DNA from: Ichthyosporea sp. XGB-2017a
Taxonomy: Eukaryota > Opisthokonta > Ichthyosporea
Assembly (NCBI GenBank): GCA_002811675.1
Contig: PDIM01010327.1
Location: forward strand, 30,236 to 88,704
Direction: 5' to 3'
DNA length: 58,469 nt
The notes beneath the pieces are model-generated. The model saw only the letters and a program-made list of their open reading frames with translations, had not been told where the DNA came from and made no database searches. The position numbers and the translations under genes were made by a program. Positions 38,669 to 48,430 of the stretch are shown here, one piece after another (within the stretch, counting starts at the first letter, position 1; the number at the start of each line of letters is the position of its first letter).

Positions 38669-41600
38669 ATGAGCTTAATCATATTCTTAACTGCTATTCT
38701 TTGCGCTCAATCAAACTCTCTCTTGGTATGGGCAGCACCTTTGGACTCCGTTTCCTCCACTTTTCTCGAAAGTGGACCACCAGTCCATTACTTTGAAAAG
38801 GGAGCTTCATCACCAGACGTTTGTTTTCAAAAGCATGGAACAAACTTCAGTCAGTGCTCAGTAGAACAAATTCTTGTTCTTCCCGCGTTTACAATTGATT
38901 TGCCTGCAAGGTGTGAGTATGGTTCTTTAGTCAACAAGTTCACTGGATGTCTCACCAAGCGAGAGTTTCAAACAGTAAATAATGTAACCAAGTCACTGCC
39001 TCTCATACGGATTGGTTCATCTCAAACGCAATCTGTTGGTGTTCATTGCTGTCACCGCATTGAACTGAATTCTCCTTTGCAAATGGCTACAGATGAGGTA
39101 TCCTTTCAAGATGCTATATCTCAATGCAACTCTAAAACAAACACTCAAGGACACAAAATGGAACTATGTTCCCAAGCTGATATTAATTATGCTGGTTTTG
39201 GTTCTATTGAGACTTTTGGCTCCATTGATTTCTGGTTATCTTCTGATCTTTCATTCAACTTTGGTGCTTCATTGAATGGTCTGTTTTGCAGATCAAATGC
39301 TAAGCGATTTGCTATGTGCTGTCCTCGAGGAGAACAAGCTAATATCAAAGCACCCATCTCTTATGATATCCCTTACTTTGATAGAAATTCTAAAAAGCTC
39401 ACAGAAGAGTTGGATTATAAGTGGTCTTTCAAAATGAAAGGCGGAGAGGATGACCCACCTTGGACTCCTTTGGAAGGACTTTACGGGTTTTCATTCTTTG
39501 CCAACACTGACTGGTTTCTCATGGACCTTAACAGTGACTTGTCTAAAATTCCGAATCCTTATTCTTCCACTATATTCTCATTGGCAGGTGGGGATGTGAA
39601 AGTGAGCATCCTGGACTCAACGTATACCAAAGAAACAGCAAATACAAATGGTTTTGCACTTAAATGTGTTAGTGAATCGCAAGCACTGCGGCTGTGTACT
39701 ACATACAATGTGACCCTCTTTAGTGGAACAACTGTACAGTTTGACAGTGCTGCATTACCAGCGAGTGACCTGAAGCCTTACTTAAACTTGAAAACAACTA
39801 AAAGTCCAAAGTACGATGTTGTTCCCATGACATTGTCTAATGGCGCGTATATGGCATTTATGAGAACCACCAAGGAAGACGGGAAGAAATATAAGGAATT
39901 CAGGTTGGTTAGAGTATTGAATAATACCAAGTTCATATGGGAAAGTGCCCCTACTTCTGTTTCTGATACTGGTTGCATGAATGGCTACTCCATGATATTT
40001 CGTCAAGACATTGATAAGGATGCTGATGCTCTATTACTTACAACTCAAGGATTTGGTTCTATAAATGAGAGCTTCAATTACAATCAGATGTCATGTGCTC
40101 TTATGGACTCATTCAGGGATATGGTGTGTACCTGTCAAGACGAGTGGTGTAAATACAAAGTGATTGAAATAGCTGCCATTCCAGATGGAAGTTTCCTCTT
40201 GCCTCATGCCTATGATATCTCGGACTTTGGCAATGACAGATGGGAAGCGTACAATAATATTGAAGACAGTCCGTTTGCAATTGATGTTTTGATGTTTGCT
40301 CATTTGTTCCGTAGCAAACCAGATGCGGAGTACTATCCTGGAACAGTTTTTATGAACAAGTTGCTACAGACCTATTCAGCGTCAAAGTCTTCAACCGTTA
40401 TGACTGCGACAGCTTTATTGGAATATGCTATTCAATGGGAGTCCTTACTTCCCCAAGGTAAAGCATATAACAATGCGCGTTCCACTCTTGCAAAAATGAG
40501 GAAACTGGTACAAAGCGGTACAAATTTAGCCGTTCACAATGGTGTGATGGAAGTCACAGGGTCTACAGAAGTAGCCATCTCTTCCTTTACACATGTTTAC
40601 ACTGCTATGCAAAGTGTCTACGATGGTATTGATCGTATCAATTGGGCCGAAGTCAATTTAGACAATTTCAAAACATTAGCGAAAGGAATGGAAACCCAGC
40701 AACAGACATTTTCTCAATATTCCAAATACCAATCAGATCTCCTTGAGAAGAAAATAACTGGTGTTAATCAGACGATAACTGCTTTGGTCCACAAGGTCGG
40801 CGATACCACGGCGCGTTACGAGAAAGCTGCCCAGAAAACCATAGATGACATTAAGAAAAAAATGCTCATTCGCACTGTAATGAACCTCTTCGAAGGGGTA
40901 ATAGGAATTGTTTCTGGATTTGGTGGAAGTCTTGAAGGAGTGCAGAATGCATTTGCAACCTTCAAAGCTCAATCTGGCGTGTCGTGGTTTGAGAGAGCCA
41001 AAAGTGCTGCTACCACGTTGAAAATGTACAAAGATGATTTCAAATCAGCGACATCAGATGGGGTTGCCAAATTTAAATTCCAGCCCTCTGTCAATGATGA
41101 CATGTCCTGCCCGGCAAAGATATCTGATGCCCTGGCCAAAACCTCTGTTTCCATGTTCTATTTGGATTTTTTCTCACAACAGCGACCAGTTACAAAAGTC
41201 ATCTCTGACCCTCACCTGTCCAGTGCGTGGAGTTCACTTAGCATGGCAAGCACAGATCTTAGTGTCCAAATGACTGACTGTTTGTCACCACAAGTCAAGA
41301 ACCTTGAACGGCTGTGCGCTGAGTACAGGGTTGACTGTAAAGATGTGATTCTGGAATCTAACACGTTGGTAACCCTTGGCAAAGGTCTTGCCAAAAGCTT
41401 TGATGAGTTCAACAATGACGTGTACAAACGTTTGAGTCTGGAGCTAACTACTGCTATGTATGAAACATCTGTTGAAGACTGGAACAATGTAGTGAAGAAG
41501 TATGATCCCAAAACAGTCATCTATCCAGCAAGGAGCTTAAGCTATGATTCTCTTAACCAAGGAATGATATTGTCTTCCTCCTATCTCCTCTCTTGGTGTT

Positions 41601-42439
41601 GTTCGTTTGCATACCGCTATGGATTGACCTATAGTCAAGTGAGCAGTGTTTGCGGTAAGCTGCCAAAATTCATCAACAGTGGGATGAATGGTGTATCGGA
41701 CTTTATGGACATATCAAAGAAGAATCAGGATTTGTATAACACGTATGGTGCACGAATGGCTGGAATTAACTTCAGAGTGAAAAGTGACATCTCCGATTTC
41801 ATTGGTATTGGAGCCTTACTAGAGTTTGGTGAGTACGGTAGAAATAGTTCCAATCCAGCCGGGTTTGATGTAGAAATGCTAAAGAACTCCTTTGAAAATG
41901 TTGGTACTCATGGAATATACACGGCTTCTTTGTACATTCCCTTAGACTACAAATGGATATACAAAAACTTTCAGTTATATGACCCATTGCTATCAGCCAA
42001 ACTAGCAGCTCTTAAAATTGTGTTTGAGGGAGTTTCCACCAAGTGTCAAACAGTGGAAGGCTTTATACGGGAAGGTGATATCATGAAGTATTACCCACAA
42101 AACGCCCCAAGAAGATTGGTTAAGGCAACTATCCCAAAGAGAGGTTATTCTGGAAGTGCTACTGTCTTCAGCTACGAGGCAAGTGATCCTACTCAGTTTC
42201 ATACCATTGCCAATATGTGTTCGACAGCCGATTCAACAGGAGCATGTGGCTCGTCGTCTTTCACACTTCCAAAGTATACAACACTGCCTCTTCTATCTGG
42301 TGTGTATGAAATTGGCATTAAAGCCATCCCTGGATGTGACCTGAACGTAAACAATGTCACTGGCCTAAAGATGGACTACCAAGCATTTTACTTTGGAACG
42401 TTATCTGAAAAACAACAACAAAAACTAACCCTCGACTGA
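38669..42439 (+). CDS. Large secreted protein with central helical, hydrophobic-hairpin region; function unknown
   Basis: This is a 1256-residue protein with a signal peptide (about 1-23) and no C-terminal membrane anchor. The N-terminal 230 residues are Cys-rich (pairs such as HCCHR and MCCPRG). The middle (about 660-790) is a long amphipathic helix region. It has a hydrophobic Gly-rich break, MNLFEGVIGIVSGFGGSLEG, at about 735-755, flanked by charged helices. This layout recalls alpha-helical membrane-inserting proteins, but it could equally be a coiled-coil stalk; that is inference only. The C-terminal 300 residues look beta-rich with conserved-looking aromatic patches. A poly(A) signal is at 42619-42624. 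I do not recognise the family. Confidence 0.7.
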   Translation: MSLIIFLTAILCAQSNSLLVWAAPLDSVSSTFLESGPPVHYFEKGASSPDVCFQKHGTNFSQCSVEQILVLPAFTIDLPARCEYGSLVNKFTGCLTKREFQTVNNVTKSLPLIRIGSSQTQSVGVHCCHRIELNSPLQMATDEVSFQDAISQCNSKTNTQGHKMELCSQADINYAGFGSIETFGSIDFWLSSDLSFNFGASLNGLFCRSNAKRFAMCCPRGEQANIKAPISYDIPYFDRNSKKLTEELDYKWSFKMKGGEDDPPWTPLEGLYGFSFFANTDWFLMDLNSDLSKIPNPYSSTIFSLAGGDVKVSILDSTYTKETANTNGFALKCVSESQALRLCTTYNVTLFSGTTVQFDSAALPASDLKPYLNLKTTKSPKYDVVPMTLSNGAYMAFMRTTKEDGKKYKEFRLVRVLNNTKFIWESAPTSVSDTGCMNGYSMIFRQDIDKDADALLLTTQGFGSINESFNYNQMSCALMDSFRDMVCTCQDEWCKYKVIEIAAIPDGSFLLPHAYDISDFGNDRWEAYNNIEDSPFAIDVLMFAHLFRSKPDAEYYPGTVFMNKLLQTYSASKSSTVMTATALLEYAIQWESLLPQGKAYNNARSTLAKMRKLVQSGTNLAVHNGVMEVTGSTEVAISSFTHVYTAMQSVYDGIDRINWAEVNLDNFKTLAKGMETQQQTFSQYSKYQSDLLEKKITGVNQTITALVHKVGDTTARYEKAAQKTIDDIKKKMLIRTVMNLFEGVIGIVSGFGGSLEGVQNAFATFKAQSGVSWFERAKSAATTLKMYKDDFKSATSDGVAKFKFQPSVNDDMSCPAKISDALAKTSVSMFYLDFFSQQRPVTKVISDPHLSSAWSSLSMASTDLSVQMTDCLSPQVKNLERLCAEYRVDCKDVILESNTLVTLGKGLAKSFDEFNNDVYKRLSLELTTAMYETSVEDWNNVVKKYDPKTVIYPARSLSYDSLNQGMILSSSYLLSWCCSFAYRYGLTYSQVSSVCGKLPKFINSGMNGVSDFMDISKKNQDLYNTYGARMAGINFRVKSDISDFIGIGALLEFGEYGRNSSNPAGFDVEMLKNSFENVGTHGIYTASLYIPLDYKWIYKNFQLYDPLLSAKLAALKIVFEGVSTKCQTVEGFIREGDIMKYYPQNAPRRLVKATIPKRGYSGSATVFSYEASDPTQFHTIANMCSTADSTGACGSSSFTLPKYTTLPLLSGVYEIGIKAIPGCDLNVNNVTGLKMDYQAFYFGTLSEKQQQKLTLD

Positions 42440-43268
42440 ACGCAAGCTTCCACGTAGCCTTCTTATTAGGGCCTGTGACTTCAAAGAAAGTTGTATGGTG
42501 AGGTTCTCCGCTTTTTCTTTTGGCCCATGGAGAGACAAAATAATTGAATTCAAAGGTCATTGAAATTCTCGACCCTTTTTATTTGTCCAATGGTTCTCAT
42601 CACAATGAGGTATTAAAAAATAAATATACTGCCGCTTTATCGAAACTTCATGAACTATTAAAATTGCAATGACCTAAAGGTCGGCTCGCTCGCCATTTTC
42701 TTCTTTAGGGTTATAGATAGTAGTTCAAATTCCAGGAGCCAATCAGAGGACGCCCTAAAAGTGTATTTAAATTGTCGATCAGTAAGGAGGAATCGCTCGC
42801 AAGCTCGCTCGATGATGAAATGAACCGTCATCGAATTTCACTCCATTTTGAATTGACCTGTCGAGGTGGTATAGAACTTCAAAAGGCCGATTTTCTGTTC
42901 TTGATGCTTTCGTTTTTAGCCTTTATCTTCACAAAGCATTACAGTTGCTACTATTCTGCTCCCCCAAAGGTATCAAAAGGGGCGTCTGTGGCGTCTGGGG
43001 AAGGCAGACAAAAGTGAAGCAGAAAAACAATGTTAAACAATCTCCAGACTCCTAGTTGCCAGCACGCGTCCATCTTTTATTTTCATTGCCCGTCTCGTTT
43101 CCATGTTGCTTGCCTTTACGTTCGCATCCCCCATGGAACAGGAGGAAAGCTAAAATCACATTGTCAGCAGCCCACACGGAAGCCCAAAGTACCGTCTCGT
43201 AGCGACTTTAAAAAACTCTAACATGACAACTGTGGAGATTTGTTAAGTCCGACTGGACAAGTGTTGAT
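42440..43268. other. Intergenic region with CCAAT-like promoter elements
   Basis: The region contains the poly(A) signal of the upstream gene (42619-42624), a GAGCCAATCAGA CCAAT-type box near 42736-42747 and an AT-rich TATTTAAATT near 42764. Together they look like a promoter for something downstream, perhaps the weak frame at 43269. Open frames within the region start only at TTG or lack features. Confidence 0.35.
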
Positions 43269-43643
43269 ATGGAAAGGACAAGCAAGCACTCCTATAGACC
43301 TGTAATCAAGGGCTGTAAGTTTGGTTCAAACGTTGATGTTTCCGTTGAACTGGACAAGCAGTCCTTCGATCTCAAGACGGGCATTACTACCCCTGGACAA
43401 ACTAAATTTAAGTCCACCATCACGGAGAAAGCTTCATCCCTTTTTGTGAACAAGACTGTCAAGCGGCAATACGATGCGTTTGTCCAGGGCGGCTTCTTTC
43501 AGAATCTCTTTTGTGATGTTCTGAGGCACGTAATAAAGAAAGAAATAACCATGTATGGAAGTACAATAGCAATCCTAGCAGATTCTAATCGGGCCAGAAG
43601 AAAGAGCTATGAAACTACCTTTATTCTAGTATTACGGTCGTGA
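43269..43643 (+). CDS. Hypothetical small protein, uncertain
   Basis: This is an ATG-started frame of 124 codons with a soluble, basic composition and no signal peptide, membrane helix or known domain. Support is limited to its length and a CCAAT/TATA-like pair about 500 bp upstream. It may be a remnant or a chance frame. Confidence 0.25.
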   Translation: MERTSKHSYRPVIKGCKFGSNVDVSVELDKQSFDLKTGITTPGQTKFKSTITEKASSLFVNKTVKRQYDAFVQGGFFQNLFCDVLRHVIKKEITMYGSTIAILADSNRARRKSYETTFILVLRS

Positions 43644-43806
43644 GAGAATACACAGGATATATAAAGAGTGAACTTCAGGGTGAGGTTAGAACGGCTCGAT
43701 CCAAGAGAACTAGCTAGGCGTATGGGCGCGCAACATGATGATTGTACCTGCACTGTACCTCTCAACCAACTCAGAGTTCTGACTGAAGCACGTCCCTGAC
43801 CAGGCC

Positions 43807-44367
43807 TTAGTGGGACTGGGAGTCTTTTATAACACGTGAGAGCATGTCTATTTCAACTGTATTATCAGAGAACATAGTAGCAGGAAATGAGAACCTGTAG
43901 CCGCCTTTAGTCACGTAAGGACCCGCCTCTATGCTTCTTTGCCTTGGGAATTTCAGTTCAGCAGCAGAGAAGGGGCCCAACTCCAGTCTTTGTTCCCGGT
44001 ATGCGCGAATGGGAACAGATATCTCTTCATTATTTGGATTCCTACATTTCGAATGTGCTTGGGTCCCCTGCACACTTTCCAAATCAAATGTGCAGCTTTT
44101 CCAATTAGAGAATATGGATTTGTCCTTCAGGGTACAGGTTGTACCTTCTTTCAGAGTATAGGAACAGACAAAGTACTCACCAGATTTATAACGGACAGTG
44201 ATACGCAGGTCACTGATGTCCAATGGAAACAGTTTTCGTATTAGACTTTGTTGCTTTGTGTTGTAAGCCGAGGCATGAACAGGGGATAGTTCTGAGGAAG
44301 CAGACGGGGAAAGGATGGCAATTCCAGTGACAAAGAGAGAGACGAAGGCTATCAAAGAGGCTTTCAT
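43807..44367 (-). CDS. Small secreted protein of unknown function
   Basis: The ATG at 44367 is preferred, since the frame upstream starts only at GTG. The 186-residue product begins with a clear signal peptide (MKASLIAFVSLFVTGIAIL) and has a mature part with four Cys in two pairs (YFVCSYTLKEGTTCTL, WKSCTF and HSKC), consistent with a small disulfide-linked beta fold. No known family is recognised. A TTAAATAA-type element lies just upstream near 44405. Confidence 0.6.
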   Translation of the reverse strand: MKASLIAFVSLFVTGIAILSPSASSELSPVHASAYNTKQQSLIRKLFPLDISDLRITVRYKSGEYFVCSYTLKEGTTCTLKDKSIFSNWKSCTFDLESVQGTQAHSKCRNPNNEEISVPIRAYREQRLELGPFSAAELKFPRQRSIEAGPYVTKGGYRFSFPATMFSDNTVEIDMLSRVIKDSQSH

Positions 44368-44457
44368 CACTGCTTCATTTGATTTCACAGGGGCACTGTC
44401 AGTTATTTAAGAGATGATTTTAGTTTACAACTTCGATTTACAATTCATGAGATTTGA

Positions 44458-44892
44458 CTACTTTTCAATCATGCGTCGAAGACACGGACCCCTTTTAAAG
44501 AAGCGAAACATACAAAGACAATAAGCTACATTCTGCCAAATCCGTGTTGAGTGTTTCTCCGTTTCATCATCGAGAAGGGGATAAATCCGTGTTGAGTGTT
44601 TCTCCGTTTCATCATCGAGAAGGGGATAAATCCGTGTTGAGTGTTTCTCCGTTTCATCATCGAGAAGGGGATAAATCCGTGTTGGTATGTTGATATGATC
44701 CCTTCGCACATGTGCGTAAGGTTGCAGAGAAGTACTCATGCTTGTGACAATGAATGGCAGAAGGGTTGTTGCCGGAATGCAGCTGGAAATGTCTTTGCCA
44801 TGGGTGTAGAGGCGTACGTTGAGTGATGGCGGGCTGGGGTGTATGTGTTCTTCGTTAATTGTTTGAGCTTCGTTTGTCAATTTGGAGTGCAT
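44458..44892 (-). CDS. Hypothetical protein containing three perfect 15-residue repeats, uncertain
   Basis: This is an ATG-started frame of 144 codons. Its centre is three identical copies of RIYPLLDDETEKHST, produced by the 45-bp minisatellite at 44541-44684. Because 45 is divisible by three, other frames are also open through the array, so the open frame is weak evidence of a gene. No signal peptide or domain. Confidence 0.25.
   Translation of the reverse strand: MHSKLTNEAQTINEEHIHPSPPSLNVRLYTHGKDISSCIPATTLLPFIVTSMSTSLQPYAHVRRDHINIPTRIYPLLDDETEKHSTRIYPLLDDETEKHSTRIYPLLDDETEKHSTRIWQNVAYCLCMFRFFKRGPCLRRMIEK
44541..44684. repeat. 45-bp minisatellite, 3.2 copies
   Basis: Three perfect 45-bp units (starting at 44541, 44586 and 44631) and a 9-bp partial unit. 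The units are identical, so expansion was recent. Confidence 0.95.
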
Positions 44893-45097
44893 ACTCTTTG
44901 TAATTAGCCTTGTGATATCCCAACCCCCGTCCTTTCTTTTCAGTAATCCCAGGAACTGTTTGTATGCTCAGCATTTTGCAACTTTCGCAGAATTTGGTCA
45001 ACGTGAGTAAGATATTGCGCAGCAGGCAGCCCCCAGGATGTGTGCCACCCGTTAAAAAGTCTCCTGCTACATTTTGCAGAAGAATTATGAACGGAAT

Positions 45098-45943
45098 TTA
45101 ATCACCGTAGACATTCTCAAACACCTTTCCGGCAGCGCAAAAATGATCTTGGAAATCTTGCAGCAAAGGAGCTGGTTCTGCCAGACAGGGAGGAGAATTC
45201 ATGAAGGAGCTGTCTTGAGGAATCAAATTGCCCCTTTGCAACATCCAAATGATGTTTGATTGCCCACATTCATCTTTGAATACCCAATGCTCAGCCATGT
45301 GAACCTTGGCAAGTACTAAACGAGAAAAATTCTTTTTACTCTCACCCGAAAATCGGATTTCCTCGGCAAATTGATTAGCTATGGGGAAGATTGTGGCTGT
45401 GTCCATGTCGCCATTCATTACCAGCACATTTGTCTTATTTCCTATTATTGTAAGCCCCTGCCTAAAGTACGGGTCGGGGATTACTTTACCATACACATCG
45501 GTCTGTGAAGCAGCCTTCTTGTCACCTCGTTTCCCTATTTCACGAACAGTCGATTGGGGAAGAAGTCTAAAATCACCAAATGTCTCTTGATACCTCTGAA
45601 TAAGCTCTGATGGCAAGATATGCTCCTGGTCCATGTCGCGAGCAGCAAAAAGGTCGTGAGTAAGTCCGCTAAACATCCTACTATCTAACCCGTCGCATGC
45701 ATTTGAAGGTGGGGTTTTCTTTTCCAACGCGTTACCCATTTCATTCATTGTTTTAGTGATGTATTCGATGTCTTTGGGAAGGCATCGTCCAAGCCGGAAA
45801 ATGAAAGGAAGAACTGCAAGTCTACCCACTCGCTCTAATAAACTATTCCAAAGAAAATCCTGAAATTCTTGAGAAGTAATTTCTGGATATTGACAATGAG
45901 TCTTTTCGTCATAAATGCTGCTAAGAATTTTGAAAAGAATATT
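45098..45943 (-). pseudogene. 5'-truncated S33/TAP-like alpha/beta-hydrolase peptidase
   Basis: The open frame has no ATG start and opens right after an in-frame stop at about 45944-45946. Its roughly 280 codons match the C-terminal half of tripeptidyl-aminopeptidase-like S33 hydrolases: NVLVMNGDMDTAT carries the catalytic Asp and KVHMAEHWVF the catalytic His. The N-terminal half with the nucleophile Ser (GxSxG) is absent. Upstream DNA is low-complexity and a CAGTACG array rather than coding. This is probably a truncated relic. The alternative is a gene with a distant 5' exon, which would be unusual in this intron-poor window. Confidence 0.55.
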
Positions 45944-46098
45944 CTAGATCCTCGTTCAAACTCTTCAAAAAAAAAAAAGAAAAAAGAAACACACATAAAA
46001 TAATAATCTTCACCAAAATCACCGCAACACGAAGCATAATTTTTGATAGGGTTAGGGTAGGGGGGTTTTTAGGGCGATTCTTAACGCTCCTTGATTTT
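45944..46098. other. A-rich tract and TTAGGG-like motifs next to the truncated peptidase
   Basis: An A-rich run at about 45968-45988 is followed by ATAGGGTTAGGGTAGGGGGG and TTTTTAGGG at about 46046-46075, which resemble degenerate TTAGGG telomere repeats. An opposite-strand AACCCTAA lies at about 46183-46190. Confidence 0.45.
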
Positions 46099-46216
46099 CC
46101 AGTACCACTTACCAGTCCAGTACGCGGCCAGTACGCCGCCAGTACAAATCCCAGTACGCGGCCAGTACGACCTTACTGCCGTAACCCTAATAGCAATCTC
46201 CAGTACGGCGTACTGG
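46099..46216. repeat. Irregular CCAGTACG(C) array ending in a palindrome
   Basis: Six or seven copies of CCAGTAC(G) occur at roughly 11-20 bp spacing. The array ends with CCAGTAC-GGC-GTACTGG (46200-46216), perfect 7-bp inverted arms. Nothing coding. Confidence 0.7.
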
Positions 46217-46681
46217 GCTCTACTGGAAAGGAATGTGCAATAAATGTGCAATAGTCGCATGAAGAAGGGAGAGGAGGCCTTTGAAGCTGAAGAGAGAAAA
46301 AACGCTACACTACGATTTATTTGATGGTGTCCTTGAAATTCGCTTTGAAATGTAGTTCTCTATTAACTAAGCTTAATTAAGTGTTTGTATTGTTAAAAAA
46401 CTGAAACAAACATCGGTAGCGTGTTGCATGGAGGGGGATGCGAGGGTGAAGGGGGATGAAAATGTCTTAACAGACTGAACAAATCAAATACAACCTCCGA
46501 TACAACCCGGACTCCGAAACAACCACACTGTATGAAAGCTGCATTCCTAGGCGACTTCATAGTGCACGGAACAAAGAATATTTTTTCTTCTTTTATAGTA
46601 TTCATCTATTCAAGACTTAAGGCAATTTATATAAGACAAAAGAATACAAAAGTTTTCAAACAAAGAGGGTGATATCTTGAG
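46217..46681. other. Intergenic region, no supported gene
   Basis: About 465 bp of AT-rich sequence lie between the CAGTACG array and the stop of the next minus-strand gene. It includes ACGCTACACTACGA near 46300, which partly matches a segment of the R2 repeat. No gene seen. Confidence 0.3.
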
Positions 46682-48430
46682 TTATTCACAAAGTAGCTCT
46701 GCTGAAAATTCAGGTCCATCGGAATTGTGATAGGATGGACATAGTCTGACAAAGGAAATGGTATCACCAGTGATGCTTTGCCCGGGAGCAGGAAATGTAA
46801 AATGTCCTGATAGTGACTTAGACTGCTTATCATAGGCCAGCGCTGTGTCAATGTCATTGAGTGCTGGATAAACAGGTGGTTTAGTAACTGTCATGGACCG
46901 GAACACGCCCAATGCAGCGCCAGGCACGGCCCAATCCTGAATTCCGGTAAATGTCATTTCAGTGACTTCTTCAGAACTGCTTAGCTCAACCATCACTCGG
47001 TATTCTTGTGCCTTTTGACTAGTATCGGATGCCTGCGGGTCGAACTCTTCTTTTCTCAGTGGGTCCGGATGATACCTAATTTCCGCTTTGAACCCCCGAG
47101 GAGTAAATTCTATAATTTTGATGTGTTGAACTGGTTCAACTGGCCGGGCATCTGTGTAATTTGCTTTCTGCCCAAATATGAATGAGGCACCAAAAGGAAT
47201 TTGTAGCCATTTTCGTTTCGGATACGGAGCCAAGCGAATGTTGCCATCCTCATACATAACGAATGTTTCAACCAACTGATCTATATAATAAGTTCGTCTA
47301 TTCAGGGCGAAAGTAACCATACTGCCTCTGTCACTCATACCGCTGTCACTGCCCAAACTTACATTAAGCAAGTGAGGGTAGCGGAACCAAAAGTCGTCGT
47401 AGACGGTGTCCACAACCCGCTTTTTATCTCGACTTAAAGGCCGTATCTCTTGTGGACGATTCTCTCTACTCTTGGCCCCAAGAGAATCAAAATAAATGGT
47501 AGGTTTGCTTTTCTTCGACGTGGGCCTCAATAGTAATTGAATAGCGCTTGTGTAGCAACCTTCAGGCTTGTAAAGATCAGGAATTTCCGTTTCACATACT
47601 TGGAGCTCTTTGGATTTCTTTAACCTACAATCACCCAGCAATATTGGGTAGACTGTAGAGGAGCTGTTAAAGAAATACATCCCTAAAACAGCTTCCTCAT
47701 CCGAAGAGGCAATACTAATGTTCACCGCGCTTCCCTTTGCCCCATACAATCCCCGTTGGTCACTATTGGTCCAACTGGTAAAGTGCACGGTGAGGTTATC
47801 AAGCTTTCCATACTGCATAGAATCGGGGAAGAAGCTTGAGGAGGCATTGTGAGGAGAACATGGATTTTTCAAACCATTCATTGACGCGTAATAGTTGTAA
47901 TTGCGAAGACCTGGTGTTTTGGGAATTTCAGAGTTGTATTGGCCTGGACCTTTCCCATACTCTCCTATCTTCATGAAAATCTCTGTTGTCATTGGGCCAC
48001 AATTAGAGAAGTTGGCTCCAAAGTGGTGAAACGCAGGAGGGGCAATGGGGTGGAAAGCTTTTAGTCGGAAACCTGTGACTGAAGCATAGGAAGAAGGATC
48101 GAAAGACGTGTATTGATTGCGAGCACTTTTACTTTTATAATCCTCTACAAACAGTCCGCTCTTGACATTGTCTTCCTCTTGGCATGTGGAAGTAACACTC
48201 GCATCCTTAAGCACTAATCTCGGGCAAATTTTGTTCTGCTTCTCACTCTTACGCACCCTTTCATTACGAGCCTTGGTGCTATCAAAAATTCCTTTTTCCT
48301 CCAGCCGCGCCACGCTTTCATTGATAGTTAGACATTCAGTGACTGCATGGCTGTCGTCGCTCACGTCAATAGTAAGCACATAAAAGATTGATACTATGAG
48401 AGCAAAAATGGGGAACACTGCTTTGATCAT
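46682..48430 (-). CDS. Secreted or type II membrane protein of unknown function
   Basis: The ATG at 48430 is the first in the frame (the codon at 48445 is TTG). The 582-residue product starts with a strong hydrophobic segment (MIKAVFPIFALIVSIFYVLTI), either a signal peptide or a signal anchor. The rest is lumenal or extracellular, with N-glycosylation sequons (NES, NFS, NAS, NLT, NSS) and scattered Cys. Beta-rich stretches such as TVHFTSWTNSDQRG and TYYIDQLVETFVMYEDG are visible. I do not recognise a family. It is divergent from the OpgH-like gene, with 877 bp between. Confidence 0.65.
   Translation of the reverse strand: MIKAVFPIFALIVSIFYVLTIDVSDDSHAVTECLTINESVARLEEKGIFDSTKARNERVRKSEKQNKICPRLVLKDASVTSTCQEEDNVKSGLFVEDYKSKSARNQYTSFDPSSYASVTGFRLKAFHPIAPPAFHHFGANFSNCGPMTTEIFMKIGEYGKGPGQYNSEIPKTPGLRNYNYYASMNGLKNPCSPHNASSSFFPDSMQYGKLDNLTVHFTSWTNSDQRGLYGAKGSAVNISIASSDEEAVLGMYFFNSSSTVYPILLGDCRLKKSKELQVCETEIPDLYKPEGCYTSAIQLLLRPTSKKSKPTIYFDSLGAKSRENRPQEIRPLSRDKKRVVDTVYDDFWFRYPHLLNVSLGSDSGMSDRGSMVTFALNRRTYYIDQLVETFVMYEDGNIRLAPYPKRKWLQIPFGASFIFGQKANYTDARPVEPVQHIKIIEFTPRGFKAEIRYHPDPLRKEEFDPQASDTSQKAQEYRVMVELSSSEEVTEMTFTGIQDWAVPGAALGVFRSMTVTKPPVYPALNDIDTALAYDKQSKSLSGHFTFPAPGQSITGDTISFVRLCPSYHNSDGPEFSAELLCE

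Noticed and set aside
42772-43017. Small membrane protein gene
   Set aside because: The frame starts at TTG, and its first ATG leaves a short product; a splice-based extension could not be supported.
44541-44684. CRISPR-like array
   Set aside because: The units are identical head-to-tail copies with no unique spacers, and the DNA is eukaryotic.
46046-46075. True telomere or chromosome end
   Set aside because: Only two or three imperfect TTAGGG units, with unique genes continuing on both sides.
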